Assembly: GCF_000382345.1 (NCBI RefSeq)
Contig: NZ_KB908091.1
Location: forward strand, 52,325 to 116,324
Direction: 5' to 3'
From: Massilia niastensis DSM 21313
Lineage (GTDB): Bacteria > Pseudomonadota > Gammaproteobacteria > Burkholderiales > Burkholderiaceae_D
DNA length: 64,000 bases
Shown: in pieces, positions 47,483-57,745 of the stretch
How positions within the stretch are numbered: the first letter of the stretch is position 1
Layout: each line of letters begins with the position of its first letter
Notes under the pieces: generated by a model
What the model saw: only the letters and a program-made list of their open reading frames with translations
Told to the model about the DNA's origin: nothing
Database searches by the model: none
Program-made: the position numbers and the translations under genes

Positions 47483-48883
47483 ATGAGCAAGACACTTTAC
47501 CGAAAACTGGTGGACTCGCACACGGTCGTGCAGCTGGACCAGGATAACGTCCTGTTGTACGCCGACCTGCACCTGATGAACGAGTACACGAGTCCCCAGG
47601 CCTTCGCCGGCCTGGACGAGCGTGGACTGACAACCCTGTACCCGGGACAGAACGTCGCCACCGTCAGCCACATCATTCCTACGCATCCGGACAAGTTCCG
47701 GATCATCGATGATGCGGATTCCGCGCTCCAGGCGAGCAACCTGAAACGCAACTGCGACCGCCACGGGATTCCGCTGTTCGACACGAACGACCGCTGGCAG
47801 GGCATCGAGCACGTCATCGCGCCCGAGCACGGCATGATCCGGCCGGGCATGGTCGTCATCTGCGGGGACAGCCACACCACCACCTACGGCGCCCTCGGCG
47901 CCCTCGGCTTCGGTATCGGCACCACGGAGGTCGAGCACCTGCTGGCCACGCAGACCCTGGTCTACCGCCTGGCGAAGGACATGCGCATCCGCATCGACGG
48001 AAAGCTCCCGGTTGGCACTACCGCCAAGGACCTGGTGCTGATGGTCATCGCATGCATCGGCGCACAGGGAGCCCGCGGTTATGTGGTCGAATTCTGCGGC
48101 TCCGCCATTGCCTCCCTCAGTACCGAGGCGCGCTTCACACTGTGCAACATGGCGGTGGAAGCCGGTGCGCGCGGCGCGTTGATCGCCCCCGACGAGACGG
48201 CCGTGCAGTACGTGCTGGCGCATTGCCCGGACCTGGCCGAAGACGCAGGACTGGGGGAACGCGCGCTGGCGCAATGGCGGACGCTTGCCAGCGATCCGGA
48301 TGCGAGCTTCGACGTCGAGTATTCCTTCGACGCGTCCGACCTGGTTCCCACGGTCACCTGGGGCACCAGCCCGGACCAGGCCATCCCGGTGACGGGCGCC
48401 ATTCCGGCAGCGGCCAGCGCGTCGGATGCACGGGCGCTGCAGTACACCGGCTTGAGCAGCGGCATGCCGCTGGAAGGCGTCGCGATCCAGCACGTGTTCA
48501 TCGGTTCCTGCACCAACGGCCGCATCGAGGACCTGCGGGCGGTCGTCGAGGTGATCGGCGAGCGCAAGGTGGCGCCCGGCGTGCGCGCCATGGTGGTGCC
48601 CGGATCGGGCGCGGTGCGCGACCAGGCGGAGCGCGAGGGCATCGCCGCCAGGCTGGTCGCGGCGGGATTCGAATGGCGCAAGCCCGGCTGCTCGATGTGC
48701 CTGGCCATGAATGACGACGTGCTGGCGCCCGGCACGCGCTGCGCGTCCACCACCAACCGCAATTTCGAAGGCCGGCAAGGGCGGGGGGCGATCACCCACC
48801 TGATGAGTCCTGCCATGGCGGCGGCCGCCGCGGTCACCGGGAAAATCACCGACGTAAGAAGGCTTCTGGCACATCATGAGTAA
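47483..48883 (+). CDS. Aconitase-family hydro-lyase large subunit (LeuC-type)
   Basis: The 466-residue protein belongs to the LeuC group. It has the three iron-sulfur ligands in F-I-G-S-C-T-N-G and G-C-S-M-C-L, and the motifs GDSHTTTYGALGALGFGIGTTEVEHLLATQTL and FEGRQGRGAITHLMSP. It forms a heterodimer with the next gene product. The N-terminal part (HLMNEYTSPQAFAGLDERG) departs from the usual leucine-pathway sequence. With no leuA or leuB nearby but a Bug protein and LysR regulator, I infer a catabolic role on a related acid such as methylmalate, citraconate or dimethylmalate. Confidence 0.9.
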   Translation: MSKTLYRKLVDSHTVVQLDQDNVLLYADLHLMNEYTSPQAFAGLDERGLTTLYPGQNVATVSHIIPTHPDKFRIIDDADSALQASNLKRNCDRHGIPLFDTNDRWQGIEHVIAPEHGMIRPGMVVICGDSHTTTYGALGALGFGIGTTEVEHLLATQTLVYRLAKDMRIRIDGKLPVGTTAKDLVLMVIACIGAQGARGYVVEFCGSAIASLSTEARFTLCNMAVEAGARGALIAPDETAVQYVLAHCPDLAEDAGLGERALAQWRTLASDPDASFDVEYSFDASDLVPTVTWGTSPDQAIPVTGAIPAAASASDARALQYTGLSSGMPLEGVAIQHVFIGSCTNGRIEDLRAVVEVIGERKVAPGVRAMVVPGSGAVRDQAEREGIAARLVAAGFEWRKPGCSMCLAMNDDVLAPGTRCASTTNRNFEGRQGRGAITHLMSPAMAAAAAVTGKITDVRRLLAHHE

Positions 48884-49550
48884 ACACACCATCATCGAGG
48901 GGATCGCAGCGCCGCTCCCGATCGCCAACCTCGACACCGACCAGATCATCCCGAAGCAGTTCTTGCGCGGCATCGACAAGGCGGGACTGGACCGCGGCAT
49001 CCTGTACGACCTGCGCTTCGACGGACAGGGGCATCCGCGCCCGGACTTCGTCCTGAACCAGCCGGCCTATGTCCGTGCGCCCATCCTCCTGGGCGGCGCG
49101 AATTTCGGTTGCGGTTCGAGCCGCGAGCACGCGGTCTGGGGACTCCAGCAGTTCGGGGTGCGCGCGGTCGTCGCATCGAGCTTCGGCGAGATCTTCTACT
49201 CGAATGCCATGAACAACGGCCTGATGCTGGCGATCGTGTCGGAAGAGGAGATGCAGCGCCTGTTCGCGGAGGCGGCGGAGGCGGCGGCGGCGGCGTCACC
49301 GGTGCAGGTGCGCATCGACGTGGAGCAGCTCCAGGTGCACAGCGCGACCGGATCGGCGGGCTTTACCCTGAGCGAACGCCATCGGCGGATGTTCATGGAC
49401 GGGCTGGACATGCTGGGCGCATCGCTCCAGCACCTGCCGGCGATCCAGGCGTTCGCGGAACGCTGGCACGAGGCGAATCCCTGGCTGAAGAATGTGGCGG
49501 GCGCCGCCAGGGCCAGGATCGATCGCCCGGCGGGCGCTTCAGGCGGATGA
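48876..49550 (+). CDS. Aconitase-family hydro-lyase small subunit (LeuD-type)
   Basis: The 224-residue partner of LeuC has the swivelling-domain motifs ANLDTDQIIPKQFL and GGANFGCGSSREHAVWGLQQFGVRAVVASSF. It overlaps the large-subunit gene by 8 bp, so translation is coupled. An acidic-Ala run (EAAEAAAAAS, about residues 132-141) is an insertion-like feature. Its last codons are part of a short tandem repeat. Confidence 0.92.
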   Translation: MSKHTIIEGIAAPLPIANLDTDQIIPKQFLRGIDKAGLDRGILYDLRFDGQGHPRPDFVLNQPAYVRAPILLGGANFGCGSSREHAVWGLQQFGVRAVVASSFGEIFYSNAMNNGLMLAIVSEEEMQRLFAEAAEAAAAASPVQVRIDVEQLQVHSATGSAGFTLSERHRRMFMDGLDMLGASLQHLPAIQAFAERWHEANPWLKNVAGAARARIDRPAGASGG

Positions 49551-49578
49551 GGTCAGGCGGATGAGGTCAGGCGGATGA
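49541..49578. repeat. 14-bp tandem repeat at the leuD-type/ArsR gene junction
   Basis: The unit AGGCGGATGAGGTC occurs twice in full and a third time in part (AGGCGGATGA). It covers the stop codon of the LeuD-type gene and the end of the convergent ArsR gene. Each unit repeats the TGA stop, so slippage here would not change the LeuD protein. Confidence 0.85.
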
Positions 49579-49941
49579 ATCGGGACTGTCCGACTCGACG
49601 AAGGTCTTGAGCCGCTCGAGCGCGGTCTGCCACTGCCGGCCGATGGCTTCGAGGCTGCGCCGCGCCTCGTCGAGCCGGTCCGGGGCGAGCTCCCAGAGCC
49701 GCTCCCGTCCGAGTTTCACGTCGCGCACCAGGCCGGCGTCGGCGAGGACCTGCAGGTGCTTGGTCACGCCCTGCCTGCTCATGTCGGTGCCCGTGGTCAG
49801 CTGGGCGATCGACAGCAGGCCGCCCGCGCACAGCAGGGAGACCAGCCGCAGCCGGGTCGGATCGCCCAGGGCCGCGAAGACCTCGGCGAGGCCCTCGGCC
49901 GGCTCCCCGCCGTGCGCGCGTCGGCGTTTATCCGCCGACAT
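49567..49941 (-). CDS. ArsR family transcriptional regulator
   Basis: The 124-residue winged-helix protein has FAALGDPTRLRLVSLLCAGGLLSIAQL and the recognition helix region TDMSRQGVTKHLQVLADAGLVRDVKLGRE. It lacks the metal-binding Cys motif of ArsR/SmtB. This subgroup usually goes with an SRPBCC gene, here directly upstream with a 14-bp overlap. It probably binds the two GCAACC-type repeats at 50428-50492 and represses its own operon. Confidence 0.93.
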   Translation of the reverse strand: MSADKRRRAHGGEPAEGLAEVFAALGDPTRLRLVSLLCAGGLLSIAQLTTGTDMSRQGVTKHLQVLADAGLVRDVKLGRERLWELAPDRLDEARRSLEAIGRQWQTALERLKTFVESDSPDSSA

Positions 49942-50395
49942 GGCGCGCGATGTTCCCGACCTGCGCGTCCCAGCCCTGGCTGTTCATGCGGAAGGCCTCG
50001 AGGCGGCGATGCGGCGGCACGCGGTCGAAACCGGATTCGACGACCTTGAGCAGGGTGCCCTTGTCCGGCGTGTCCTGCAGGGTGAAGGTCACCAGCGTCG
50101 GCTCTTCCTGCGTATAGTCGACCTCGGGATCGATCGCATACGGATGCCAGTAGAACGACAGCAGGTGTTCGGGCTCGACGCGGTCGACGCGCACCTCGAA
50201 CTGCAGGTGCTCGTAGCCGGGGTGCGTGATGTGCCCGCGCACCAGCCCGTCCGGTGCGAAGCTCTGGCCCTTCAGGTTCACGCCGAACCAGCTGCCGAAC
50301 TCCTCGGCGTTGACGAGGGCGCGCCAGACCCGCGCGCGCGGCGCCTTGATGGCGATGCTGCGTTCGATGCTGTCGGTGTTCGTGCTTGCGGTCAT
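49928..50395 (-). CDS. SRPBCC (AHSA1-like) domain protein
   Basis: The 155-residue START/Bet v1-like protein has SIERSIAIKAPRARVWRALVNAEEFGSWFG and the C-terminal helix with FRMNSQGWDAQVGNIARHV. ATG 50395 follows AGGAG by 8 bp and is preferred to ATG 50401, where the spacing is only 2 bp. Such proteins bind small hydrophobic molecules. It is the first gene of the pair with the ArsR regulator, the reverse of the more usual order. Confidence 0.9.
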   Translation of the reverse strand: MTASTNTDSIERSIAIKAPRARVWRALVNAEEFGSWFGVNLKGQSFAPDGLVRGHITHPGYEHLQFEVRVDRVEPEHLLSFYWHPYAIDPEVDYTQEEPTLVTFTLQDTPDKGTLLKVVESGFDRVPPHRRLEAFRMNSQGWDAQVGNIARHVGG

Positions 50396-50427
50396 GCTCA
50401 TGTCTCCTGTCGATGAGGTCTCGTCAA

Positions 50428-50492
50428 GCAACCAGGCGGTTGCATATTCCGAGTGTAGACGCAACGGCGCATCAATGCAACCGGATAGTTGC
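50428..50492 (-). promoter_or_regulatory. Promoter with two ArsR-type operators
   Basis: Two 16-bp inverted repeats are seen: GCAACCAGGCGGTTGC (50428-50443) and GCAACCGGATAGTTGC (50477-50492). On the minus strand a -35 TTGCAT (50480-50475) and a -10 TACACT (50457-50452) with a 17-bp spacer lie between and across them. The first operator is just downstream of the -10 and the second overlaps the -35, a clear repression layout. Confidence 0.8.
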
Positions 50493-50515
50493 GCATCGGG
50501 CGGGCACCTCCCGGA

Positions 50516-51740
50516 CTAGAAACTGATGATGAAGCGCGCCCCTTCGCCCACCGACTTCGCATAGCGCACCGTGCCGCCGTTCTCGTGGACCAGGTGGCGC
50601 ACCATGGCCAGGCCGATGCCGCCGCCCTGCTTCTTGGTGCTGAAGAAGGGGGTAAAGATCTGCGCAACCAGGGCGTTGGGCACCCCGGGACCGTCGTCCT
50701 CCACCTCGATCCGCAGGCGGGCGCCGCGCACCAGGCGGGCGCTGACCCAGGCCTGGCCCTTGTCGACCTTCGCCGTGGCCTCGAACGCGTTCTTCAGCAG
50801 GTTGATGAGCGCCTGCTCCAGCTGCCCCGGATCGGCCATCAGTTCGAGCGAAGTGGGCTCCACCGAGAAATGCACCTGCCCGCCGCGCGCACGCCAGGCC
50901 GGGCCCACCAGCGCCGCCACCCGCTCGAACAGGGCGCCGACGTGGATCCGTTCGGGATGTGCGGCCGGCACGTTCGACAGGCTGCGATAGCTGGCCACGA
51001 AGGCGACCAGGCTGTCGGCGCGGCGGCTGATCGCATCGAGCGCGGTCCCGAGGTCGCCGCTCACTTCCGGCGGCAGCGCGTCGCGGCAGTCGTTCACCAG
51101 CTCATGGGCGGTGCGCGACAGCGAGGCCACCGGGGTCAGGGAATTCATGATCTCGTGGGTCAGCACATGCACCAGCTGGCGCCATGCATTCAGCGCTTCC
51201 GCTTCCAGTTCGCTCTCGACCGGCATCAGTGCGGCGAGCCGTTGCGGCTTGCCGAGGAGCGCGAGCGAGGACAGCGCGAGCAGGGCGCGCTCGGCGCCGC
51301 GCTCGGTCTCGAACTGGATCAGCGTGCGCCGCTCGCCCGGCTGCGCGACCAGCTGGCGGTACAGGTCGGCGGTATCGCTGGCGCGTCCCGGCGCCACCAG
51401 CTTGCGCGCGTTGGCGTTCAGCGGGACAACAGCTCCTTCGCCCGCGCCGCCGTCGATCCGGAACAGCGCGATCGGCGCATGTTCGAACCGCGTCTCCAGC
51501 GCCAGGGCATTGTCGAGCAGGCCCTGCTGCTCGATATTGAAGACGGCGCGCGGTTCGGGCGGCGCCGGGTGGCGCAGCGCGGCCAGGCGGTCCAGGCAGC
51601 GCCACAGGACGGCCAGCAGCGGCAGCGCGCCCAGCGCGCACAGCACCACCAGGCGCGGCGAGTCGCGCACGGCGCCCGCGCCGAAGGCGAGCAGCACGGC
51701 TCCGGCCACGCACAGCAGGACGGCGCTCTTGAGCCGACTT

Positions 51741-51751
<11 letters not shown>
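50516..51751 (-). CDS. Sensor histidine kinase of exporter system 2
   Basis: The 411-residue kinase has two N-terminal helices (about 8-27 and 33-51) with almost no loop outside. Then comes a PAS-like region, the phospho-acceptor His199 in HVLTHEIMNSLTPVASL, and an HATPase domain (NLLKNAFEA, EDDGPGVPN, GGGIGLAMVRHLV). It lacks the HAMP-like segment of the kinase of system 1. It overlaps the regulator gene by 11 bp. The close likeness of the H-boxes shows that the two systems are paralogous. Confidence 0.92.
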
Positions 51752-53093
<1,342 letters not shown>

Positions 53094-53171
53094 CAGGGTC
53101 GGAGCACAGGGGGCAGTGGAGCAGCCATTCTAGCAGCGGCAAACCCGTCCCGCGACGGCCCCTGGGGCGCC

Positions 53172-53211
53172 TGTCCGGAAGCGCACACCCGACCTGTCCG
53201 GATCCGGACAG
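53172..53211. promoter_or_regulatory. Enhancer-like TGTCCG elements of exporter system 2
   Basis: One TGTCCG at 53172-53177 is followed by the perfect 18-bp palindrome CTGTCCGGATCCGGACAG at 53194-53211. They lie 50-90 bp upstream of the sigma-54 promoter and between the divergent regulator and adaptor genes, so they can serve both. The hexamer is the same as before the TldD operon and exporter system 1. Confidence 0.7.
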
Positions 53212-53262
53212 CTTGTCGCCGCGATGCGCCCGGGAACGCCTTCCCGCCGCCCTCCAGGGGCT

Positions 53263-53277
53263 TGGCACGAAGCTTGC
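53263..53277 (+). promoter_or_regulatory. Sigma-54 (-24/-12) promoter of exporter system 2
   Basis: TGGCACGAAGCTTGC is a perfect match to the consensus TGGCACG-N4-TTGC. It is 32 bp before the ATG of the adaptor gene, with a predicted leader of about 21 nt. Confidence 0.9.
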
Positions 53278-53309
53278 GGTGCACAGGGCATTCCGACTCG
53301 AGAGCCATC

Positions 53310-54593
53310 ATGGATCGCATTCCCCCTCATGCCGTCACCGGCGCCGCGATGGACGCGGTGGTGACCGGACGCCGCAGCGGCTCCTTCTTGCGCATCGGCG
53401 CCGCGCTGGCCGCGCTGCTGGCGTTCGGCTTCGCCGTCTGGCATTTCCTGCCGCACGGGCTGCAGGTGGCCAGCAGCGACGTCCGCATCGCCCGGGTCGA
53501 GCGCGGCGTGTTCCGCGACGATATCGTCGTGCGCGCCACCGCCCAGCCGCTCAATTCCATCATGCTCGATTCGGTCGAGTCGGGACGGGTCGAGGAAGTG
53601 CTGGTCCAGGACGGCCAGCCGGTGAAGAAGGGCCAGCTGCTGTTCCGGCTCTCGAACCCGCAGCGCCACCTCGAACTGCTGGAGCGCCAGGCGGAACATG
53701 CGCAGCAGATCTCGAACCTGGCCACCTTGCGCGTCGCGCAGGAAGCCGGCCGCAGCGAGCATCGGCGCCGCTTCTCCGACCTCGAGTTCGCGGTGCGGCA
53801 GGCCGAGAAGCAGCATGCGCGCAACGGCAGGCTGGCGGAACGCGGCTTCATTTCCCCGGTGGCGCTGGAAGAATCGGCCGACAGGCTGGCGCAGCAGCGC
53901 CGCGCGCTGGAAGACGAACGGCGCAGCATCGAGACCGAGGAGCGGGTCCGCCAGCGCGGCCTGCAGCAGATGGAGACCGCCATCGGCGGCCTGCAATCCG
54001 GCCTGCATCTGGTGAACGCCACGGTCGACGCGCTGGCGGTGCGCGCCCCAAGCGACGGGATGCTCACCGACTTCCGCCTGCAGGTCGGCCAGACCGTTCG
54101 TCCCGACCAGAACATCGGGCGCATCGACGACCCGAAGCGCTTCAAGCTGTCGGTCCGGATCGACGAGTTCTACCTGAGCCGCGTCGCGGTCGGGCTGCAG
54201 GGCGGCGTGACCCAGGGCGAGCGGCGCCATGCGCTGAAGGTCAGCAAGGTCTTCCCGCAGATCAGGGATGGCCGCTTCACCGCCGAGATGGTGTTCGCGG
54301 ACGGCCAGCCCGGCGTCCTCAGTCCCGGCCAGAGCCTGGATGCGCAGCTGACCCTGGGCCAGCCGGTCCAGGCCCTGCTGCTGCCCAACGGCGCTTTCGT
54401 CAACGATACCGGCGGCGCCTGGGCCTTCGTGCTGGCCCCCGGCGGCGAACGCGCGGAAAAGCGCGCACTGCGGCTCGGCCGCCGCAACAACAGCCAGGTC
54501 GAAGTGCTGTCCGGCCTGGCCAGGGGCGAGCAGGTGATCATTTCGAGCTACGCGCCGTTCGCCAAGGCCGAGCTTTTGCAATTGACCAGGTAA
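53310..54593 (+). CDS. Periplasmic adaptor (HlyD/MacA family) of exporter system 2
   Basis: The 427-residue adaptor has a membrane anchor (about 27-46), a lipoyl half (GRVEEVLVQDGQPVKKGQLLFRL), a coiled coil (about 115-235), the second half (LAVRAPSDGMLTDFRLQVGQTV) and a barrel domain. The start at 53310 lies directly behind the sigma-54 promoter. It is the counterpart of the 36345 gene but diverged. It should bridge the permease to an outer-membrane factor that is not encoded here. Confidence 0.92.
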   Translation: MDRIPPHAVTGAAMDAVVTGRRSGSFLRIGAALAALLAFGFAVWHFLPHGLQVASSDVRIARVERGVFRDDIVVRATAQPLNSIMLDSVESGRVEEVLVQDGQPVKKGQLLFRLSNPQRHLELLERQAEHAQQISNLATLRVAQEAGRSEHRRRFSDLEFAVRQAEKQHARNGRLAERGFISPVALEESADRLAQQRRALEDERRSIETEERVRQRGLQQMETAIGGLQSGLHLVNATVDALAVRAPSDGMLTDFRLQVGQTVRPDQNIGRIDDPKRFKLSVRIDEFYLSRVAVGLQGGVTQGERRHALKVSKVFPQIRDGRFTAEMVFADGQPGVLSPGQSLDAQLTLGQPVQALLLPNGAFVNDTGGAWAFVLAPGGERAEKRALRLGRRNNSQVEVLSGLARGEQVIISSYAPFAKAELLQLTR

Positions 54594-54631
54594 TCCGGTA
54601 AAAACAACCGACATCGAGAAGAGGAACCGAC

Positions 54632-55312
54632 ATGCTGAAACTCAGGGGCGTCACCAAGATCCACGTGGCGGGGGAGGTGCGGACCACCGCCCTCGACCGC
54701 ATCGACCTCGACATCGCGGCCGGCGAATACGTGGCCATCACCGGTCCTTCCGGCTGCGGCAAGTCGACGCTGCTCAGCGTGCTCGGGCTGCTCGACGTGC
54801 CGACCGAAGGCGATTATTTCTTCGAGGGCCAGAATGTGGCCGGCTGGAGCGAGGCGCGGCTGAACGAACTGCGCCGCGGCCGGGTGGGCTTCATCTTCCA
54901 GAGCTTCAACCTGATCGAGGAACTGACGGTGCTTGAAAACGTCGAGCTGGCGCTCGAATACACCGGCGTCCCGGCGGCCGAACGGCGGCGCCGCGTCGAG
55001 GCGATGCTGGAGCGCCTGGGCGTGGCCCACCGCGCCCGCCACCGGCCGTCGCAGCTGTCCGGCGGCCAGCAGCAGCGCGTCGCGATCGCGCGCGCCCTGG
55101 TGGCGGAACCGGCCATGCTGCTGGCCGACGAACCGACCGGCAACCTCGACACCGCCCATGGCGACGAGGTGATGCGGCTGCTGCGCAACATCAATGCCGA
55201 AGGCACGACCGTGGTGATGGTGACCCACTCGCCGGCGCACGCGGCCCAGGCGTCGCGCACCCTGCACCTGCTCGATGGCCGCGTGGTGGTCGACGCGCTG
55301 CAGGCGGCATGA
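54632..55312 (+). CDS. MacB/LolD-type ABC ATPase of exporter system 2
   Basis: The 226-residue ATPase has Walker A GPSGCGKS, signature LSGGQQQR, Walker B LLADEPTGNLD and H-loop THSPAH. GFIFQSFNLIEEL is typical of the MacB group. It follows the adaptor and precedes the fused permease by 10 bp. Confidence 0.95.
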   Translation: MLKLRGVTKIHVAGEVRTTALDRIDLDIAAGEYVAITGPSGCGKSTLLSVLGLLDVPTEGDYFFEGQNVAGWSEARLNELRRGRVGFIFQSFNLIEELTVLENVELALEYTGVPAAERRRRVEAMLERLGVAHRARHRPSQLSGGQQQRVAIARALVAEPAMLLADEPTGNLDTAHGDEVMRLLRNINAEGTTVVMVTHSPAHAAQASRTLHLLDGRVVVDALQAA

Positions 55313-55322
55313 GGAGAGACGG

Positions 55323-57725
55323 ATGACACTGCGCGACTTCCGCATCGGCTGGCGCCTGCTGGTCAAGGAACCGGCGTATTCGGCGGTGGTGGTCCTGGGA
55401 CTGGCCGTCGGCTTCGCCGCCTGCTTCCTGCTGCTCGGTTACGTGGCCCATTCGCTGTCCTACGACCGCCATGTGCCGCAGCGCGGGCAGATCTACCGGC
55501 TCATGCAGCACTGGAACACGGCCGGCGCCTCGGGCAACTGGGGCGATGCGTCCAGCCTGGCCGCGCGCGACGCCATCGTCGGCAGCGGCGTCCCGGTGCT
55601 GGCCACTGCCTTCATCGACAGCGAGATCGACGTGCGCGTGGGCAGCCAGGTCCAGACGCTCGGACTGACGGTGGTCGATCCCGATTTCCGCCGCATCTTC
55701 GATCCGCGCGTCCTCGCCGGCGACCTGGCGCTGGCGCTGGCGCGGCCGGATGCGCTGGCCCTGACGCGCGAGACGGCGGTCAAGCTGTTCGGCAGCGCGG
55801 ACGCCGTCGGCAAGACGGTGCAGGTGGCCGGCCAGCCCTACCTGGTGGCCGCCGTGCTGGAGGACCAGCCGGCCGCCACCACCTCGCCCTACGCCATCCT
55901 GGCCGGCATCGGGACGGCGATCTGGAAGCCGGAGTATCGCCAGCTGGTCACCACCAACTGGGGCTCGGCGCATGGCCGCGTCTACGTCAAGCTGCTGCCC
56001 GGCGCGCAGGCGCAGGCGGTGCTCGACGCGGTGCGGCGCGCGATGCTGGCCTCGAATTTCTACCAGCGCCAGAGCCCGGACCAGATCGCATCGCTGAACG
56101 GGCACGACATGATCGATTTCCGGCTCGGGCCCCTGCTTGATGCCTACCTCGACCCCTTGCTGCGCGAGCAGACGCCGGTCCACGGCGACCGCAGGACCAT
56201 CTTCGGGCTGGCCGGGGTGGGGCTGCTGATCCTGGCGCTGGCGGCCACCAACTACGTCAACCTGGCCACCGTGCGGACCCTGCGGCGCCAGCGTGAAATC
56301 GCCGTGCGCAAGGTGCTGGGCGCCAGCGCCGGCGCGGTCGGCCGCCACTTCCTGGCCGAATCGGTCCTGGTGTGCATGATCGCCACCGCGATCGGCCTGC
56401 TGCTCGCCTGGCTGCTGCTGCCGGTGTTCGCCGACCTGGTGCAGCGCAAGCTCGACAGCATGTTCACGCCAGGCTCGCTCGCCCTCAGCGTGCTGCTGGG
56501 ACTGGCGCTCGGCCTGCTGGCCGGCGCCTACCCGGCCTTCTCGGCGCTGAAGGTGCGTCCGACCGGCGCCCTCTCGGGACGCGGCAACAGCGAAACGGCG
56601 GGCGGGCTGCGGCTGCGCCGTGTCTTGAGCGTGCTGCAGTTCGCCGCCGCGATGGGCCTGACCAGCCTGACCCTGGCGGTGGCCTGGCAGACGCGCTACG
56701 CCGGCAGCCTGGATCCCGGCTTCGATCCGGCCCCGCTGCTGCTGGTGCAGGCCGCGGACGACATGCGCAGCGCCAGGGTGCGCGCCTTCCGCGACGCCCT
56801 GGTGCGCCTGCCGGGCGTGACGGGCGTGGCCGAAAGCGACGCGCCGGTGACGGTGAACCGCAACAGCACCGCGCTGCGGCGCGATGGCGGCAATGCGGTC
56901 GAGATCAGCATGCTGTTCGTCAGCCCGGAATTCTTCCATGTATATGGCCTGAAGCCGGTGGCGGGACGCCTGTACGATCCGGCGCGCGACAAGGCCGGGG
57001 ACGAGGACAGGATCGTGATCAACGAGGCGGGCGCGCGCAAGTTCGGGTTCGCGAGCGCCGAGGACGCGGTCGGCAAGTTCATACGCACGCCGGACGGCGC
57101 CAGCGCGATGCAGGTGGTCGGCGTCGCGCCCGACATCCGGCACCGCTCGGCGCGCGAGGAGATGCAGGCCACGGTCTACTTGCTCGAGAACCGGACGGGC
57201 GTGTTCACCATCCGCAGCGAACGCGACATGCACGCCGTGCAAAGGGCGATCGAGGAACTGTGGCCACGCTACTTCCCCAACGACGTGCTCGAGATCCAGC
57301 GCGTGGGCAGCATGTTCGCCCTCAGCTACGCCGACGACCTGCGCCTGGCCAGGCTGCTGGCTGCGTCGAGCGTGATCGCGATCGCGATCGCGGCCTTCGG
57401 CATCTATGTGCTGGCGGCCTACAGCGTACAGCGCAAGGCGCGCGAGATCGTCCTGCGCAAGCTGTATGGCGCCGGGCAGGCGGCCATCGGGCGGCTGGTG
57501 GCGCGCGAGTTCGTGGTGCTGATCGCGGTCGGGGCCCTGCTGGGATTGCCGGTGGCCTTCGTGGCGATCCAGCGCTACCTGGCCGGTTTCACGGAGCAGG
57601 CGCCGGTCGGGGTGTGGACCTTGACGGCGGCGCTGGCGGTGGCGGGCCTGGTCGCCATGGGGTCGACGCTGCGGCATACGCTGGCGGCGATGCGGATCCG
57701 GCCGGTGCAGGCGCTGCGGGAGTAG
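55323..57725 (+). CDS. Fused double FtsX-like ABC permease of exporter system 2
   Basis: The 800-residue permease has two FtsX units in one chain: an N-terminal helix (VVVLGLAVGFAACFLLLGYVA), a periplasmic domain, three helices with the signature LRRQREIAVRKVLGASAGAVGRHFLAE (about 320-340), then a second unit ending in YSVQRKAREIVLRKLYGAGQAAIGRLVAREF. In system 1 the same two units are separate genes. The ATG at 55323 follows GGAGAG. No protein-specific substrate is known. Confidence 0.9.
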   Translation: MTLRDFRIGWRLLVKEPAYSAVVVLGLAVGFAACFLLLGYVAHSLSYDRHVPQRGQIYRLMQHWNTAGASGNWGDASSLAARDAIVGSGVPVLATAFIDSEIDVRVGSQVQTLGLTVVDPDFRRIFDPRVLAGDLALALARPDALALTRETAVKLFGSADAVGKTVQVAGQPYLVAAVLEDQPAATTSPYAILAGIGTAIWKPEYRQLVTTNWGSAHGRVYVKLLPGAQAQAVLDAVRRAMLASNFYQRQSPDQIASLNGHDMIDFRLGPLLDAYLDPLLREQTPVHGDRRTIFGLAGVGLLILALAATNYVNLATVRTLRRQREIAVRKVLGASAGAVGRHFLAESVLVCMIATAIGLLLAWLLLPVFADLVQRKLDSMFTPGSLALSVLLGLALGLLAGAYPAFSALKVRPTGALSGRGNSETAGGLRLRRVLSVLQFAAAMGLTSLTLAVAWQTRYAGSLDPGFDPAPLLLVQAADDMRSARVRAFRDALVRLPGVTGVAESDAPVTVNRNSTALRRDGGNAVEISMLFVSPEFFHVYGLKPVAGRLYDPARDKAGDEDRIVINEAGARKFGFASAEDAVGKFIRTPDGASAMQVVGVAPDIRHRSAREEMQATVYLLENRTGVFTIRSERDMHAVQRAIEELWPRYFPNDVLEIQRVGSMFALSYADDLRLARLLAASSVIAIAIAAFGIYVLAAYSVQRKAREIVLRKLYGAGQAAIGRLVAREFVVLIAVGALLGLPVAFVAIQRYLAGFTEQAPVGVWTLTAALAVAGLVAMGSTLRHTLAAMRIRPVQALRE

Positions 57726-57745
57726 CGCCTGCCTTGTGGACGCGG

